The notes under the pieces are model-generated. The model saw only the letters and a list, made by a program, of their open reading frames with translations, made no database searches and had not been told where the DNA came from. The translations under genes were made by a program, and so were the position numbers. A stretch of 31,901 nt of DNA from SG8-41 sp035259205. GTDB taxonomy: Bacteria > Pseudomonadota > Gammaproteobacteria > Burkholderiales > SG8-41. This document shows, piece after piece, positions 14,655 through 23,573 of the stretch. Within the stretch, counting starts at the first letter, position 1, and each line of letters begins with the position of its first letter. The DNA is taken from the NCBI GenBank assembly GCA_035259205.1, contig DATFWO010000210.1:1-31901 (forward strand). The letters are read 5' to 3'.

Positions 14655-14720
14655 AACAAGCGTGCAAGCTTTCATGCGACCCTCTTTGCTTGAAATTGCG
14701 CCCCAGTCGCAGGAAAGCAG

Positions 14721-15995
14721 ATGACGTCGAGCGGTCAGGGAATCCCGGTCCTCATCGCCAGCACACTAGCGTTCACCGTGTGCTTCGCGGTCTGGCTGAT
14801 GTTTGCAATTATCGGCATTCCGATCAAGGGCCTGCTCAAGCTCAGCGGCACGCAATTCGGCCTGCTGGCCGCATTCCCGGTGCTGTCGGGCGCGTTGCTG
14901 CGCCTTCCCATGGGCATGCTGACGGACCGTTTCGGCGGCCGCATCGTGTTCTTTCTGCTGCTTGCCGGCAGCGCGGCGCCGGTCTATCTCGTTGCGTACG
15001 CAACGGAGTACTGGCAGTTCCTGGGCCTCGGTCTCGTGCTCGGCGCGGTGGGAGCGTCGTTCTCGGTGGGCACCCCGTATGTCTCGCGCTTCTTCGATCA
15101 GAGCCGGCGCGGGTTTGCGATGGGCGTTTTCGGCGCGGGCACGAGCGGCGCGGCCGTCAACATGTTCGTCGCGCCGCACATCGTCTCCGCGTTCGGCTGG
15201 CAGATGGTCCCGAAGGTCTACGCCGCGGCTATCGCGGTTACCGCAGTGCTGTTCTGGCTGATTTCCTACCCTGATCCCGGTGCGGGCAAGGCGGGAGCGA
15301 GCCTCAAGCAGCAGTTCGCGGTCCTGAACGACGCACGAGTCTGGAAATACTGCCAGTACTATTCGATCGTGTTCGGTGGCTTCACTGCGCTCTCTCTCTG
15401 GATGCCGCAGTACTACATCGGGGAATACGGCCTCAGTATCGGGCAGGCGGCGCTGATGGCGGCCGCATTTTCGCTGCCGGCCGGCGTGCTGCGCGCGCTG
15501 GGGGGATGGCTGTCCGACCGCTTCGGCGCGCACGGGGTGACCTGGTGGGTACTGTGGGTCGCGTGGATCTGCCTCTTCATTCTTTCGTATCCGAAGTTCG
15601 ATCTCACCATCTACACGGTGAAGGGCTCGGAGACCTTCAATATCCTGGTGGCGCCGTGGGTTTTCACGCCGCTGCTGTTCGTGATGGGTATTGCCTTCGC
15701 GTTCGGCATGGCCTCGACGTTCAAGTACGTCGGCGACGACTTCCCGCAAAACATGGGCGTGGTGTCGGGCATCGTCGGCCTCGCCGGCGGCCTCGGCGGA
15801 TTCCTGCTGCCGATCATGTTCGGCTGGCTGGTTGATGTCCTCGGCGTGCGCTCGACCTGCTTCATGCTGCTCTACGGCATCGCTTGGGTATCGCTGATCC
15901 TGATGTATACGACGGAAGTGCGGCGCGCGCCGATCCTGGGAGACGCGGGTCGCGCCGCCGCGCATGCTCCCGCAACCTCTGACGTTCGAAGATAG
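14721..15995 (+). CDS. narK: NarK-type nitrate/nitrite transporter (MFS)
   Basis: This 424-residue inner-membrane protein has about 12 hydrophobic segments and the nitrate/nitrite porter features: an early LLAAFPVLSGALLRLPMG helix, the MFS loop TDRFGGR, glycine-rich GLGLVLGAVGASFSVGTPY, and a second glycine-rich run GVVSGIVGLAGGLGGF. NarK proteins import nitrate or exchange it for nitrite, feeding the cytoplasmic active site of NarG. Only one NarK is present, so symporter and antiporter types cannot be told apart without alignment. An FNR-like box lies 67-80 bp upstream, and narG follows three bases after the stop. It is therefore the first gene of the nitrate respiration operon. Confidence 0.93.
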   Translation: MTSSGQGIPVLIASTLAFTVCFAVWLMFAIIGIPIKGLLKLSGTQFGLLAAFPVLSGALLRLPMGMLTDRFGGRIVFFLLLAGSAAPVYLVAYATEYWQFLGLGLVLGAVGASFSVGTPYVSRFFDQSRRGFAMGVFGAGTSGAAVNMFVAPHIVSAFGWQMVPKVYAAAIAVTAVLFWLISYPDPGAGKAGASLKQQFAVLNDARVWKYCQYYSIVFGGFTALSLWMPQYYIGEYGLSIGQAALMAAAFSLPAGVLRALGGWLSDRFGAHGVTWWVLWVAWICLFILSYPKFDLTIYTVKGSETFNILVAPWVFTPLLFVMGIAFAFGMASTFKYVGDDFPQNMGVVSGIVGLAGGLGGFLLPIMFGWLVDVLGVRSTCFMLLYGIAWVSLILMYTTEVRRAPILGDAGRAAAHAPATSDVRR

Positions 15996-15998
15996 ACC

Positions 15999-18900
15999 AT
16001 GAGCCACTTTCTCGACCGATTGATGTTCTTTACCCAGTCGCGCGAGCCCTTCGCGCAGGGCCACGGCGAGTTGCGCAAGGAGGACCGCACGTGGGAAGAG
16101 GGCTACCGCTTGCGCTGGCAGCACGACAAGATCGTGCGCTCCACCCACGGCGTGAACTGCACCGGCTCGTGCAGCTGGAAGATCTACGTCAAGGGCGGCG
16201 TCGTGACCTGGGAGACGCAACAGACCGATTATCCGCGTACGCGGCCCGACATGCCCAACCACGAGCCGCGCGGTTGCTCGCGGGGCGCCTCTTACAGCTG
16301 GTACCTGTACAGCGCCAACCGCATCAAGTATCCGATGGTGCGCGGGCGGCTCGTCCGGCTGTGGCGCGAGGCACGGAAATCGCTGGCGCCGGTCGACGCG
16401 TGGGCCTCGATCGTGGAAGACCCGGCGAAGGCGCGGGATTACAAGGCGATCCGCGGCCGCGGCGGCTTCGTGCGCTCGACCTGGGAGGAGGTCAACGAGC
16501 TCGTCGCGGCGGCCAACGTCTACACGATCAAGCGCTACGGGCCCGACCGCGTGATCGGCTTTTCGCCGATCCCGGCGATGTCCATGGTGTCGTACGCGGC
16601 CGGCAGTCGCTACCTGTCGCTGATTGGCGGCGTATGCATGAGCTTCTACGACTGGTACTGCGACCTGCCGCCGTCCTCGCCCCAGACCTGGGGCGAGCAG
16701 ACCGACGTGCCGGAGTCGGCCGACTGGTACAACTCGGCTTTCATCATCGCCTGGGGCTCCAACGTGCCGCAGACGCGCACGCCCGATGCGCACTTCTTCG
16801 TCGAGGCGCGCTACAACGGGACCAAGGTCGTCGCCGTCACGCCGGACTACTCGGAGGTCGCGAAGCTCTCCGACGTCTGGATGCACCCGAAGCAGGGTAC
16901 GGACGCCGCGCTCGGCATGGCGATGGGCCACGTAATACTCAGGGAATGCTTCGTCGACCGCCAGGTTCCCTATTTCGAGGACTACTGCCGGCGCCTCACC
17001 GACATGCCGCTGCTCGTCAGGATGGTGAAGCGCGGCGACCGCTATGTGCCCGACCGCTATCTGCGCGCCTCCGACTTCGCCGACCGGCTCGGTCAGAAGA
17101 ACAACCCGGAATGGAAAACGGCGGGCATCGACGAGGCGAGCGGCCGGCCGGTTGCGCCGCAGGGCTCCATCGGTTACCGCTGGGGCCAGGAGGTCGAGGG
17201 CGATCTCGGAAAATGGAACCTCGAGCAGAAGAACGGCGCAGGCGGGGCGGAAGTGAAGCTTGCCCTTTCGTTGCTCGGGCGCAGCGACGAGGTCGTGCCG
17301 GTCGCGTTTCCGTACTTTGGCGGAGTCGCTCACGAGCATTTCCGCTCCAACGACCAGAGCACCGACGTGCTGGTCCGTAACGTCCCGGTAAGAACACTGC
17401 AGCTCGCCGAGGGCGAGGCGCGTGTCGCGACAGTGTTCGACCTCGTGTGCGCGAACTACGGCGTGGACCGGGGGCTCGGCGGGAACTGTGCGCGCTCGTT
17501 CGACGACGATGTTCCCTACACCCCCGCGTGGCAGGAGCCGATCACGGGGGTGAAGCGCGAGCAGGCGATCGCGGTAGCCCGCCAGTTCGCCGAGACCGCG
17601 GAGAAGACCCAGGGGCGGGCCATGATCATCATCGGCGCGGCCATGAATCACTGGTACCACCAGGACATGAACTACCGGGCGTGCATCAACATGTTGATGC
17701 TGTGCGGCTGCGTCGGCCAGTCCGGAGGCGGCTGGGCCCACTACGTGGGGCAGGAGAAGCTGCGCCCGCAGACCGGGTGGACCGCGCTGGCGTTCGCGCT
17801 CGACTGGACACGCCCGCCGCGCCAGATGAACTCGACCTCGTTCTTCTACGCGCACTCCGACCAGTGGCGCTACGAGCAGCTCAAGGTCTCCGAGATCCTC
17901 TCACCGCTCGCCGATCCCGCGCGGTATGCCGGCAGCTTCATCGACTTCAACGTCCGCGCGGAGCGCATGGGATGGCTTCCTTCCGCGCCACAGTTCTCCG
18001 TCAATCCGCTGCGGGTGGCTCGGGACGCTGCTGCCGCGGGCGTGGAGCCCCGGGATTACGTGGTGAAGGGCTTGAAGGACGGCGCGCTCAAGCTCGCGTG
18101 CGAGGACCCCGACAACCCGGTCAACTTTCCTCGCAACCTCTTCGTCTGGCGCTCGAACCTGCTCGGCTCCTCGGGCAAGGGGCACGAGTATTTCCTGAAG
18201 CATTTCGTCGGCGCCCAGCACGGCGTCCAGGGCCGGGACCTCGGCGAAACCGGCGGCGACAAGCCGCAGGAAGTCGTGTGGCGCGACGTGGACAACGGCG
18301 CGGGAAGCCGCGGCGCGCCGGAAGGCAAGCTCGACCTGCTGGTCACGCTCGACTTCAGGATGTCCACGACCTGCCTTTACTCCGATGTGGTCCTGCCGAC
18401 GGCGACCTGGTACGAGAAGAACGACCTCAACACCTCCGACATGCACCCGTTCATCCACCCGCTGTCGGCGGCGGTGGACCCGGTGTGGCTGGCGAAAAGC
18501 GACTGGGAAATTTACAAGGGCATAGCGAAGAAATTCTCGGAGATCGCGGCCGGCCATCTCGCCGTGGAGAAGGATATCGTGCTGGTGCCCCTGCAGCACG
18601 ATACGCCGGGCGAGCTCGCGCAGCCGCTGGCCGTGAAGGACTGGAAGAAGGGCGAGTGCGATCTCGTGCCGGGCAAGACCGCGCCGCAGATCGTGGTCGT
18701 CGAGCGCGACTATCCGAATACCTACCGGCGCTACACCGCTCTCGGGCCGCTTCTGAAGAAGCTGGGGAATGGCGGCAAGGGCATCAGCTGGAATACGGAC
18801 CGGGAGGTGGACGGGCTCTCCCGCCTGAACTACACGGTGACCGAGGAGGGCCCGACGAAGGGCCTGCCGCGCATCGAGACCGACGTGGACGCCGCGGAAG

Positions 18901-19769
18901 TCATCCTGTCGCTCGCGCCGGAGACCAACGGCGAGGTGGCCGTCAAGGCGTGGCACGCGCTCGGGAAGTTCACCGGCCGCGACCATCTGCATCTCGCCGA
19001 GACCCGCGAGGACGAGAAGATACGCTACCGCGACGTGCAGGCGCAGCCGCGCAAGATCATCAGCTCCCCCACCTGGTCGGGGATCGAGAGCGAGCACGTG
19101 AGCTACACAGCGGGCTACACCAACGTGCACGAGCTGATCCCGTGGCGCACGCTGACCGGCCGCCAGCAGTTCTACCAGGACCACCAGTGGATGCGGGACT
19201 TCGGCGAAGCGCTGTGCGTCTATCGTCCGCCGGTGGACACGCGCACCGTCGCGCCCCTCCTCGGCCAACGCCCGAACGGCAATCCCGAGGTCGTGCTGAA
19301 TTTCATCACGCCACACCAGAAATGGGGCATCCACTCGACCTACACCGACAACCTGCTGATGCTGACGCTCTCGCGCGGCGGGCCTATCGTCTGGGTTTCG
19401 GAGACGGACGCGAAGAAGGCCGGTATAGAAGACAACGACTGGATCGAACTCTTCAACATGAACGGCGCGATCGCGGCCCGGGCCGTGGTGAGCCAGCGCG
19501 TGAACGAAGGCATGTGCCTGATGTACCACGCGCAGGAGAAGATCGTTAACGTGCCGGGGTCGGAGGTGACCGGCCATCGCGGCGGCATCCACAACTCGGT
19601 CACGCGCGCGGTGGTGAAGCCGACGCACATGATCGGCGGCTACGCGCAGCTCTCCTACGGCTTCAACTACTACGGCACCGTGGGCTCCAACCGCGACGAG
19701 TTCGTGATCGTCAGGAAGATGGCGAAGGTCGACTGGATGGATGTCCCTGTGAGGCAGGCTAATGCTTAA
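15999..19769 (+). CDS. narG: Respiratory nitrate reductase alpha subunit
   Basis: This 1256-residue protein (E. coli NarG is 1247) is the bis-MGD molybdenum catalytic subunit on the cytoplasmic face of the membrane, reducing nitrate to nitrite. The FS0 [4Fe-4S] cluster is ligated by His50, Cys54, Cys58 and Cys93 (STHGVNCTGSCSW, RGCSRG), and the Mo ligand Asp222 sits in WYCDLPPSSPQTW, all at expected numbering. The twin-arginine-like remnant of this class is absent, as usual. The C-terminal MGD-binding region includes RQQFYQDH, HQKWGIHSTY and GFNYYGTVG. The gene starts three bases after narK. An 84-bp gap with a good ribosome site separates it from narH. Confidence 0.97.
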   Translation: MSHFLDRLMFFTQSREPFAQGHGELRKEDRTWEEGYRLRWQHDKIVRSTHGVNCTGSCSWKIYVKGGVVTWETQQTDYPRTRPDMPNHEPRGCSRGASYSWYLYSANRIKYPMVRGRLVRLWREARKSLAPVDAWASIVEDPAKARDYKAIRGRGGFVRSTWEEVNELVAAANVYTIKRYGPDRVIGFSPIPAMSMVSYAAGSRYLSLIGGVCMSFYDWYCDLPPSSPQTWGEQTDVPESADWYNSAFIIAWGSNVPQTRTPDAHFFVEARYNGTKVVAVTPDYSEVAKLSDVWMHPKQGTDAALGMAMGHVILRECFVDRQVPYFEDYCRRLTDMPLLVRMVKRGDRYVPDRYLRASDFADRLGQKNNPEWKTAGIDEASGRPVAPQGSIGYRWGQEVEGDLGKWNLEQKNGAGGAEVKLALSLLGRSDEVVPVAFPYFGGVAHEHFRSNDQSTDVLVRNVPVRTLQLAEGEARVATVFDLVCANYGVDRGLGGNCARSFDDDVPYTPAWQEPITGVKREQAIAVARQFAETAEKTQGRAMIIIGAAMNHWYHQDMNYRACINMLMLCGCVGQSGGGWAHYVGQEKLRPQTGWTALAFALDWTRPPRQMNSTSFFYAHSDQWRYEQLKVSEILSPLADPARYAGSFIDFNVRAERMGWLPSAPQFSVNPLRVARDAAAAGVEPRDYVVKGLKDGALKLACEDPDNPVNFPRNLFVWRSNLLGSSGKGHEYFLKHFVGAQHGVQGRDLGETGGDKPQEVVWRDVDNGAGSRGAPEGKLDLLVTLDFRMSTTCLYSDVVLPTATWYEKNDLNTSDMHPFIHPLSAAVDPVWLAKSDWEIYKGIAKKFSEIAAGHLAVEKDIVLVPLQHDTPGELAQPLAVKDWKKGECDLVPGKTAPQIVVVERDYPNTYRRYTALGPLLKKLGNGGKGISWNTDREVDGLSRLNYTVTEEGPTKGLPRIETDVDAAEVILSLAPETNGEVAVKAWHALGKFTGRDHLHLAETREDEKIRYRDVQAQPRKIISSPTWSGIESEHVSYTAGYTNVHELIPWRTLTGRQQFYQDHQWMRDFGEALCVYRPPVDTRTVAPLLGQRPNGNPEVVLNFITPHQKWGIHSTYTDNLLMLTLSRGGPIVWVSETDAKKAGIEDNDWIELFNMNGAIAARAVVSQRVNEGMCLMYHAQEKIVNVPGSEVTGHRGGIHNSVTRAVVKPTHMIGGYAQLSYGFNYYGTVGSNRDEFVIVRKMAKVDWMDVPVRQANA

Positions 19770-19775
19770 GGATCT

Positions 19776-19804
19776 CACCGCAGAAGCGCGCAGACGCGAA
19801 GAGG
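19776..19804. repeat. Degenerate CGCAGA-type octamer repeat
   Basis: Between narG and narH lies CACCGCAGAAGCGCG followed by CAGACGCGAAGAGG, a degenerate run of roughly 8-base units built on CGCAGA. It is distinct from the GTGARCG heptamers but of the same general kind of short intergenic repeat. It occupies most of the gap's first half, well before the narH ribosome site. Confidence 0.45.
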
Positions 19805-19853
19805 GGAAGGTGGGAGGGATATTGGCGATGCACTTTCCGGGAAGGAGGGCGGC

Positions 19854-21413
19854 ATGAAAATCCGTGCGCAAATTGCAATGGTGCTCAATCTCGACAAGTG
19901 CATCGGGTGCCATACCTGCTCCGTCACGTGCAAGAACGTCTGGACCTCGCGCCTCGGCATGGAGTACGCCTGGTTCAACAACGTGGAGACCAAGCCCGGC
20001 ATCGGCTATCCCAAGGAATGGGAGAACCAGGAGCGCTGGAAGGGCGGATGGGAGCGCAAGGCGAGCGGCAAGATCGTGCCGAAGCAGGGGGGGAGGCTCT
20101 CTCTGCTGATGAAGATGTTCGCCAATCCGCACCTGCCCGAGATCGACGACTACTACGAGCCTTTCACTTTCGACTACGAGCACCTGCAGACCGCACCCGA
20201 GATGCCGACGGCTCCGGTCGCACGCCCGATTTCGATCATTACGGGCCAGCGCATGGAGAAGGTGGAATGGGGACCGAACTGGGAGGAGATACTGGGAGGG
20301 GAATTCTCGAAGCGCTCGAAAGACGCCAACTTCGAAGCCGTGCAGAAGGACATCTACGGGCAGTTCGAGAACACCTTCATGATGTACCTACCGCGCCTGT
20401 GCGAGCACTGCCTCAACCCGACCTGCGTCGCTTCCTGTCCCTCGGGCTCGATCTACAAGCGCGAGGAGGACGGCATCGTTCTGATCGACCAGGACAAGTG
20501 CCGCGGCTGGCGCATGTGCGTGTCGGGCTGTCCCTATAAGAAGATCTACTACAACTGGTCCACCGGCAAGGCCGAGAAGTGCATTTTTTGCTATCCGCGG
20601 ATTGAGGCGGGGCAGCCGACCGTGTGCTCCGAAACCTGCGTCGGGCGCATCCGCTACCTCGGCGTCCTGCTCTACGACGCCGACCGCATCGAGGAGGCAG
20701 CCTCCGTCAAGAGTCCCAGTGACCTGTACAAAGCCCAGCTGAGCATATTCCAGGATCCCCACGCGGTGGAGGTGCAGGAACGGGCGCGCCGCGACGGCGT
20801 GCCCGAGGCGTGGCTGGAGGCGGCGAAGATCTCCCCGGCCTACAAGCTGGCGATGGAATGGAAGATCGCCTTCCCGCTGCACCCCGAGTACCGCACGCTG
20901 CCCATGGTGTGGTATGTGCCGCCGCTCTCGCCGATCCAGTCGCACGCCAACGCCGGCAGCATCGGCGGGGTCGGCGACATTCCCGACGTGCGCAGCCTGC
21001 GCATTCCCGTGCGTTACCTGGCGAACCTGCTCACGGCAGGCGACGAGGAGCCGGTGGTTCGCGCGCTCGAGCGCATGCTCGCGATGCGCGCCTTCTACCG
21101 GGAACGGCAGCTCGAGCGGCGCGACAATCTCGACCTGCTCCAGCAGGTGGGCCTGAGCCTGCATGAAGTGGAGGAGATGCACCGTTACCTGTCGATTGCC
21201 AACTACGAGGATCGCTTCGTGATCCCGACCACGCACCGCGAGTACGCCGAGAACGCCTACCAGTTGCGCGGCGAGTGCGGCTTTTCGTTCGGCAATTCCT
21301 GTTCCGACGGCGAGACGCCGACCAGCCTGTTCGGCGGCAAGATGGCGGGCAAGAAGGTGATACCGCTCAAGACCATCGCCGCTAAATCGCCCGACAACGC
21401 GGTGGACTACTGA
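19854..21413 (+). CDS. narH: Respiratory nitrate reductase beta subunit
   Basis: This 519-residue iron-sulfur subunit passes electrons from NarI hemes to NarG. Four cysteine clusters are visible: CIGCHTCSVTC from Cys16; CEHCLNPTCVASC around 183-195; CRGWRMCVSGC, where Trp replaces the second Cys so a [3Fe-4S] cluster forms as in E. coli; and CIFCYPRIEAGQPTVCSETC. The ATG at 19854 follows GGAAGGAGG and a short spacer. The stop TGA overlaps the narJ start by one base (TGATG), a translational coupling. Length and motif order match the NarH family, and no key residue is missing. Confidence 0.97.
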   Translation: MKIRAQIAMVLNLDKCIGCHTCSVTCKNVWTSRLGMEYAWFNNVETKPGIGYPKEWENQERWKGGWERKASGKIVPKQGGRLSLLMKMFANPHLPEIDDYYEPFTFDYEHLQTAPEMPTAPVARPISIITGQRMEKVEWGPNWEEILGGEFSKRSKDANFEAVQKDIYGQFENTFMMYLPRLCEHCLNPTCVASCPSGSIYKREEDGIVLIDQDKCRGWRMCVSGCPYKKIYYNWSTGKAEKCIFCYPRIEAGQPTVCSETCVGRIRYLGVLLYDADRIEEAASVKSPSDLYKAQLSIFQDPHAVEVQERARRDGVPEAWLEAAKISPAYKLAMEWKIAFPLHPEYRTLPMVWYVPPLSPIQSHANAGSIGGVGDIPDVRSLRIPVRYLANLLTAGDEEPVVRALERMLAMRAFYRERQLERRDNLDLLQQVGLSLHEVEEMHRYLSIANYEDRFVIPTTHREYAENAYQLRGECGFSFGNSCSDGETPTSLFGGKMAGKKVIPLKTIAAKSPDNAVDY

Positions 21414-22072
21414 TGATCACCTTCCGCGCCCTCGGGGCGCTGCTCGCCTATCCCGACCGCGACCTCGTCGTGGCCCTGCCCGAGATCGCCGGCGCGATCG
21501 GGCAATCGCGGCTGCTGGGCCGCGCCGAGAAGGAGCGGCTAGCCGCTCTCATCGCAGAGCTGCGGCGGGCCGATCCCTACGAGCTCGAAGAGCGCTACGT
21601 CGCACTGTTCGATCGCGGGCGAGCGACCTCGCTCCATCTCTTCGAGCACGTCCACGGGGATTCGCGCGAGCGAGGGCAGGCCATGGTGGATCTGGGTCGA
21701 ACCTACGAGCGTGCGGGACTTCACCTCACCGCCAGCGAGCTGCCGGACTATCTCCCGGCGGTGCTGGAATTTCTGAGCTGCCAGCCGATGGCCGGGGCGC
21801 GCGAAATGCTCGCGGATTGCGCGCACATCCTGCGCGTCGTGGGCGAGCGGCTCGCCGGGCGCGGCAGCCGCTACGCGGCGGTATTCGACGCGATCCTCGG
21901 CGCCGCGGGTCAGGCGGGGCTGGACTGGTCGAAGGCGCCGCAGCCCGAGCAGGAGCCTGCGGTCGACGACGACTGGATGGACGCGCCGGCTTTCGGTGCG
22001 GGCTCGGAGCGCGACTCCGGCGGGCGTCCCGCCATCGCAGTCATGCAGTTCATGCCGCGCAAACCGAAATAG
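21413..22072 (+). CDS. narJ: Nitrate reductase assembly chaperone
   Basis: This 219-residue TorD/NarJ-type chaperone is all-helical and lacks a signal peptide. Family hallmarks include FRALGALLAYPDRDLV at the start, ELEERYVALFDRGRATSLHLFEHVHGDSRERGQAMVDL around 55-90 (the most conserved NarJ segment, here described in part as LHLFEHVHGDSRERG), and ELPDYLPAVLEFL around 108. NarJ binds the NarG N-terminus and is needed for insertion of the molybdenum cofactor and membrane docking of NarGH. It is not part of the final complex. The start overlaps narH by one base. The C-terminal tail is acidic and divergent, as is usual for the family. Confidence 0.95.
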   Translation: MITFRALGALLAYPDRDLVVALPEIAGAIGQSRLLGRAEKERLAALIAELRRADPYELEERYVALFDRGRATSLHLFEHVHGDSRERGQAMVDLGRTYERAGLHLTASELPDYLPAVLEFLSCQPMAGAREMLADCAHILRVVGERLAGRGSRYAAVFDAILGAAGQAGLDWSKAPQPEQEPAVDDDWMDAPAFGAGSERDSGGRPAIAVMQFMPRKPK

Positions 22073-22090
22073 ATGCCGCTGGAGACGACC

Positions 22091-22801
22091 ATGGACTTCA
22101 TCAACCAGTTCCTGTTCGGGATCTATCCCTACATTGCGCTCTCGGTGTTCTTTGCGGGCAGCCTGCTCCGCTTCGACCGTGAGCAGTACACCTGGAAGAG
22201 CGACTCGTCCCAGCTCCTGCGCGCGCGTGAGCTGCGCTGGGGCTCGAACCTGTTCCACTTCGGCGTGCTGGTGGTGTTCTTCGGCCATCTCGTCGGCTTC
22301 CTCACGCCGGAGCCCATCGTCAATGCGCTGATGTCGCAGCGGGCGCACGAGCTGATGGCGATGGTAGCCGGCGGCATTGCCGGCGCGTGCGCCATCGTCG
22401 GCCTCACCCTCCTGATCCACCGCCGCCTCGCCGATCCGCGGATCATGTCGAACACGCGCCCGTGGGACATCACGATCCTCGTGATCTTGTGGCTGCAGCT
22501 CGCGCTCGGGCTCGCCACCGTATGGTTCTCGATGCAGCACGTGCCGGGCTACGATTTCAACCGGCTCGTCGAGTACGTACAGGGGATCGTCATCTTCCGT
22601 CCCGGCAACGCAGGACTGCTCGCCGGCATCCCGGCCGTCTACAAGGTGCACATCTTCCTCGGGTTGACGATCTTCCTGATCTTCCCGTTCACCCGGCTTG
22701 TGCACATATGGAGTGGGTTCGCGGCAGCCGCCTACCTCTTCCGTCCGTATCAGATCGTGCGCACACGCCGCAAGTGGAAGCCGACCGGGGTGCAGGGATG
22801 A
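22091..22801 (+). CDS. narI: Respiratory nitrate reductase gamma subunit (cytochrome b)
   Basis: This 236-residue membrane cytochrome b oxidises quinol and passes electrons to NarH. The ATG at 22091 is chosen over one 18 bases earlier because GGAG lies 6 bases upstream and because the heme ligands then fall at His56, His66, His187 and His205, exactly the positions known in E. coli NarI. Five hydrophobic segments are visible, with both distal ligands in NLFHFGVLVVFFGH and both proximal ones in VYKVHIFLGL and TRLVHIWSG. The stop overlaps the next gene (ATGA). No missing residue is seen. Confidence 0.95.
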   Translation: MDFINQFLFGIYPYIALSVFFAGSLLRFDREQYTWKSDSSQLLRARELRWGSNLFHFGVLVVFFGHLVGFLTPEPIVNALMSQRAHELMAMVAGGIAGACAIVGLTLLIHRRLADPRIMSNTRPWDITILVILWLQLALGLATVWFSMQHVPGYDFNRLVEYVQGIVIFRPGNAGLLAGIPAVYKVHIFLGLTIFLIFPFTRLVHIWSGFAAAAYLFRPYQIVRTRRKWKPTGVQG

Positions 22802-23514
22802 CGGTCACCGTCAACGGTATTGTCGTCGAGGCAGCGGCGCAGCTCCCGCCGCAGGGAGCGGCGGCGAGAGAGCTGCTGCGGCAGCGCGCGGTCGCGGCCG
22901 GCCTCGTGGCAGAAGACGCCGGCGCAAGCGAATCCGACGCCGCGATCGAGCGACTGCTCGAGCGGGAGGTCGTCACGCCGGAGCCCGGCGAAGAAGAATG
23001 CCGGCGCTATTACGAAGCGCATCCCGCCGAATTCACGAGCGGGGAGCTCGCGTTCGCACGGCACATCCTGTTCCAGGTCACGCCCGGGGCGCCGCTGCCG
23101 GCGATCCGGGCCAAGGCGGAGCTTACGCTGGCTGAACTCACGAAGGATTCCTCGCAATTCGAGCGCTGCGCCGCGGAGTGCTCCAATTGTCCATCGGGAC
23201 GGCAGGGGGGCAGCCTGGGGCAGCTCGGGCGCGGGGACACGGTTCCCGAGTTCGAACAGGCCTTGTTCAACGGCGGCTACGTCGGGCTCTACCCGCAGCT
23301 GGTCAAGACGCGCTACGGCTTCCACATCCTCGTCGTGGACCGCCGGGAGCCGGGCCGGCGGATTCCGTTCGAAGCGGCACGGACGGCGATTGCGGACCGG
23401 CTGCGCGAGCGGGTGCTGCGCCGAGCGCTGCAGCAATACGTGAGCGTATTGGCCGGACAGGCGGACGTCAGCGGCGTAGACCTGCGAGCCGTTCCAACGC
23501 CGCTCGTGCGGTAG
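22798..23514 (+). CDS. Parvulin-type peptidyl-prolyl isomerase of the nar operon
   Basis: This 238-residue protein has an N-terminal helical region (about 1-80) and a C-terminal rotamase domain (about 82-190) with the parvulin pattern: ELAFARHILFQV, then a CSNCPSGRQGGSLGQLGRG loop, VPEFEQALF and TRYGFHILVVDRRE. Such proteins catalyse cis-trans isomerisation at proline peptide bonds. It has no signal peptide, unlike SurA/PpiD, so it should act in the cytoplasm. It overlaps narI by 4 bases, making it the last gene of the nar operon, and likely assists assembly of NarGHI; nar-linked ppiC/nifM-like genes occur in other proteobacteria. The Cys pair in the loop is notable. Confidence 0.85.
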   Translation: MTVTVNGIVVEAAAQLPPQGAAARELLRQRAVAAGLVAEDAGASESDAAIERLLEREVVTPEPGEEECRRYYEAHPAEFTSGELAFARHILFQVTPGAPLPAIRAKAELTLAELTKDSSQFERCAAECSNCPSGRQGGSLGQLGRGDTVPEFEQALFNGGYVGLYPQLVKTRYGFHILVVDRREPGRRIPFEAARTAIADRLRERVLRRALQQYVSVLAGQADVSGVDLRAVPTPLVR

Positions 23515-23527
23515 GCGGTCACGCGCC

Positions 23528-23565
23528 GATCGTAGTTGGGGACACTGGGGCTGGCTTATGGCAGC
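23528..23565 (+). pseudogene. Fragment of the small membrane-protein gene found at 27263
   Basis: About 38 bases match positions 27295-27331 with one inserted base and a few substitutions; both encode GTLGLAYGS, and the surrounding GATCGTA also matches. The rest of the gene is absent. The fragment lies in the 59-bp gap between the convergent ppiC-like and universal stress genes. It is best read as a truncated duplicate left by rearrangement. Confidence 0.6.
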
Positions 23566-23573
23566 GGCGGTCC

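Noticed and set aside
14766..17855. Very long antisense open frame (over 1000 codons) opposite narK and narG
   Set aside because: It mirrors strongly coding narK/narG, has low-complexity Arg/His/Ala-rich translation without any recognisable motif, and is the usual shadow of a GC-rich gene.
17901..20183. Long antisense open frame opposite narG and narH
   Set aside because: Same reason: no motif, composition of a shadow frame, and conserved narG/narH on the other strand.
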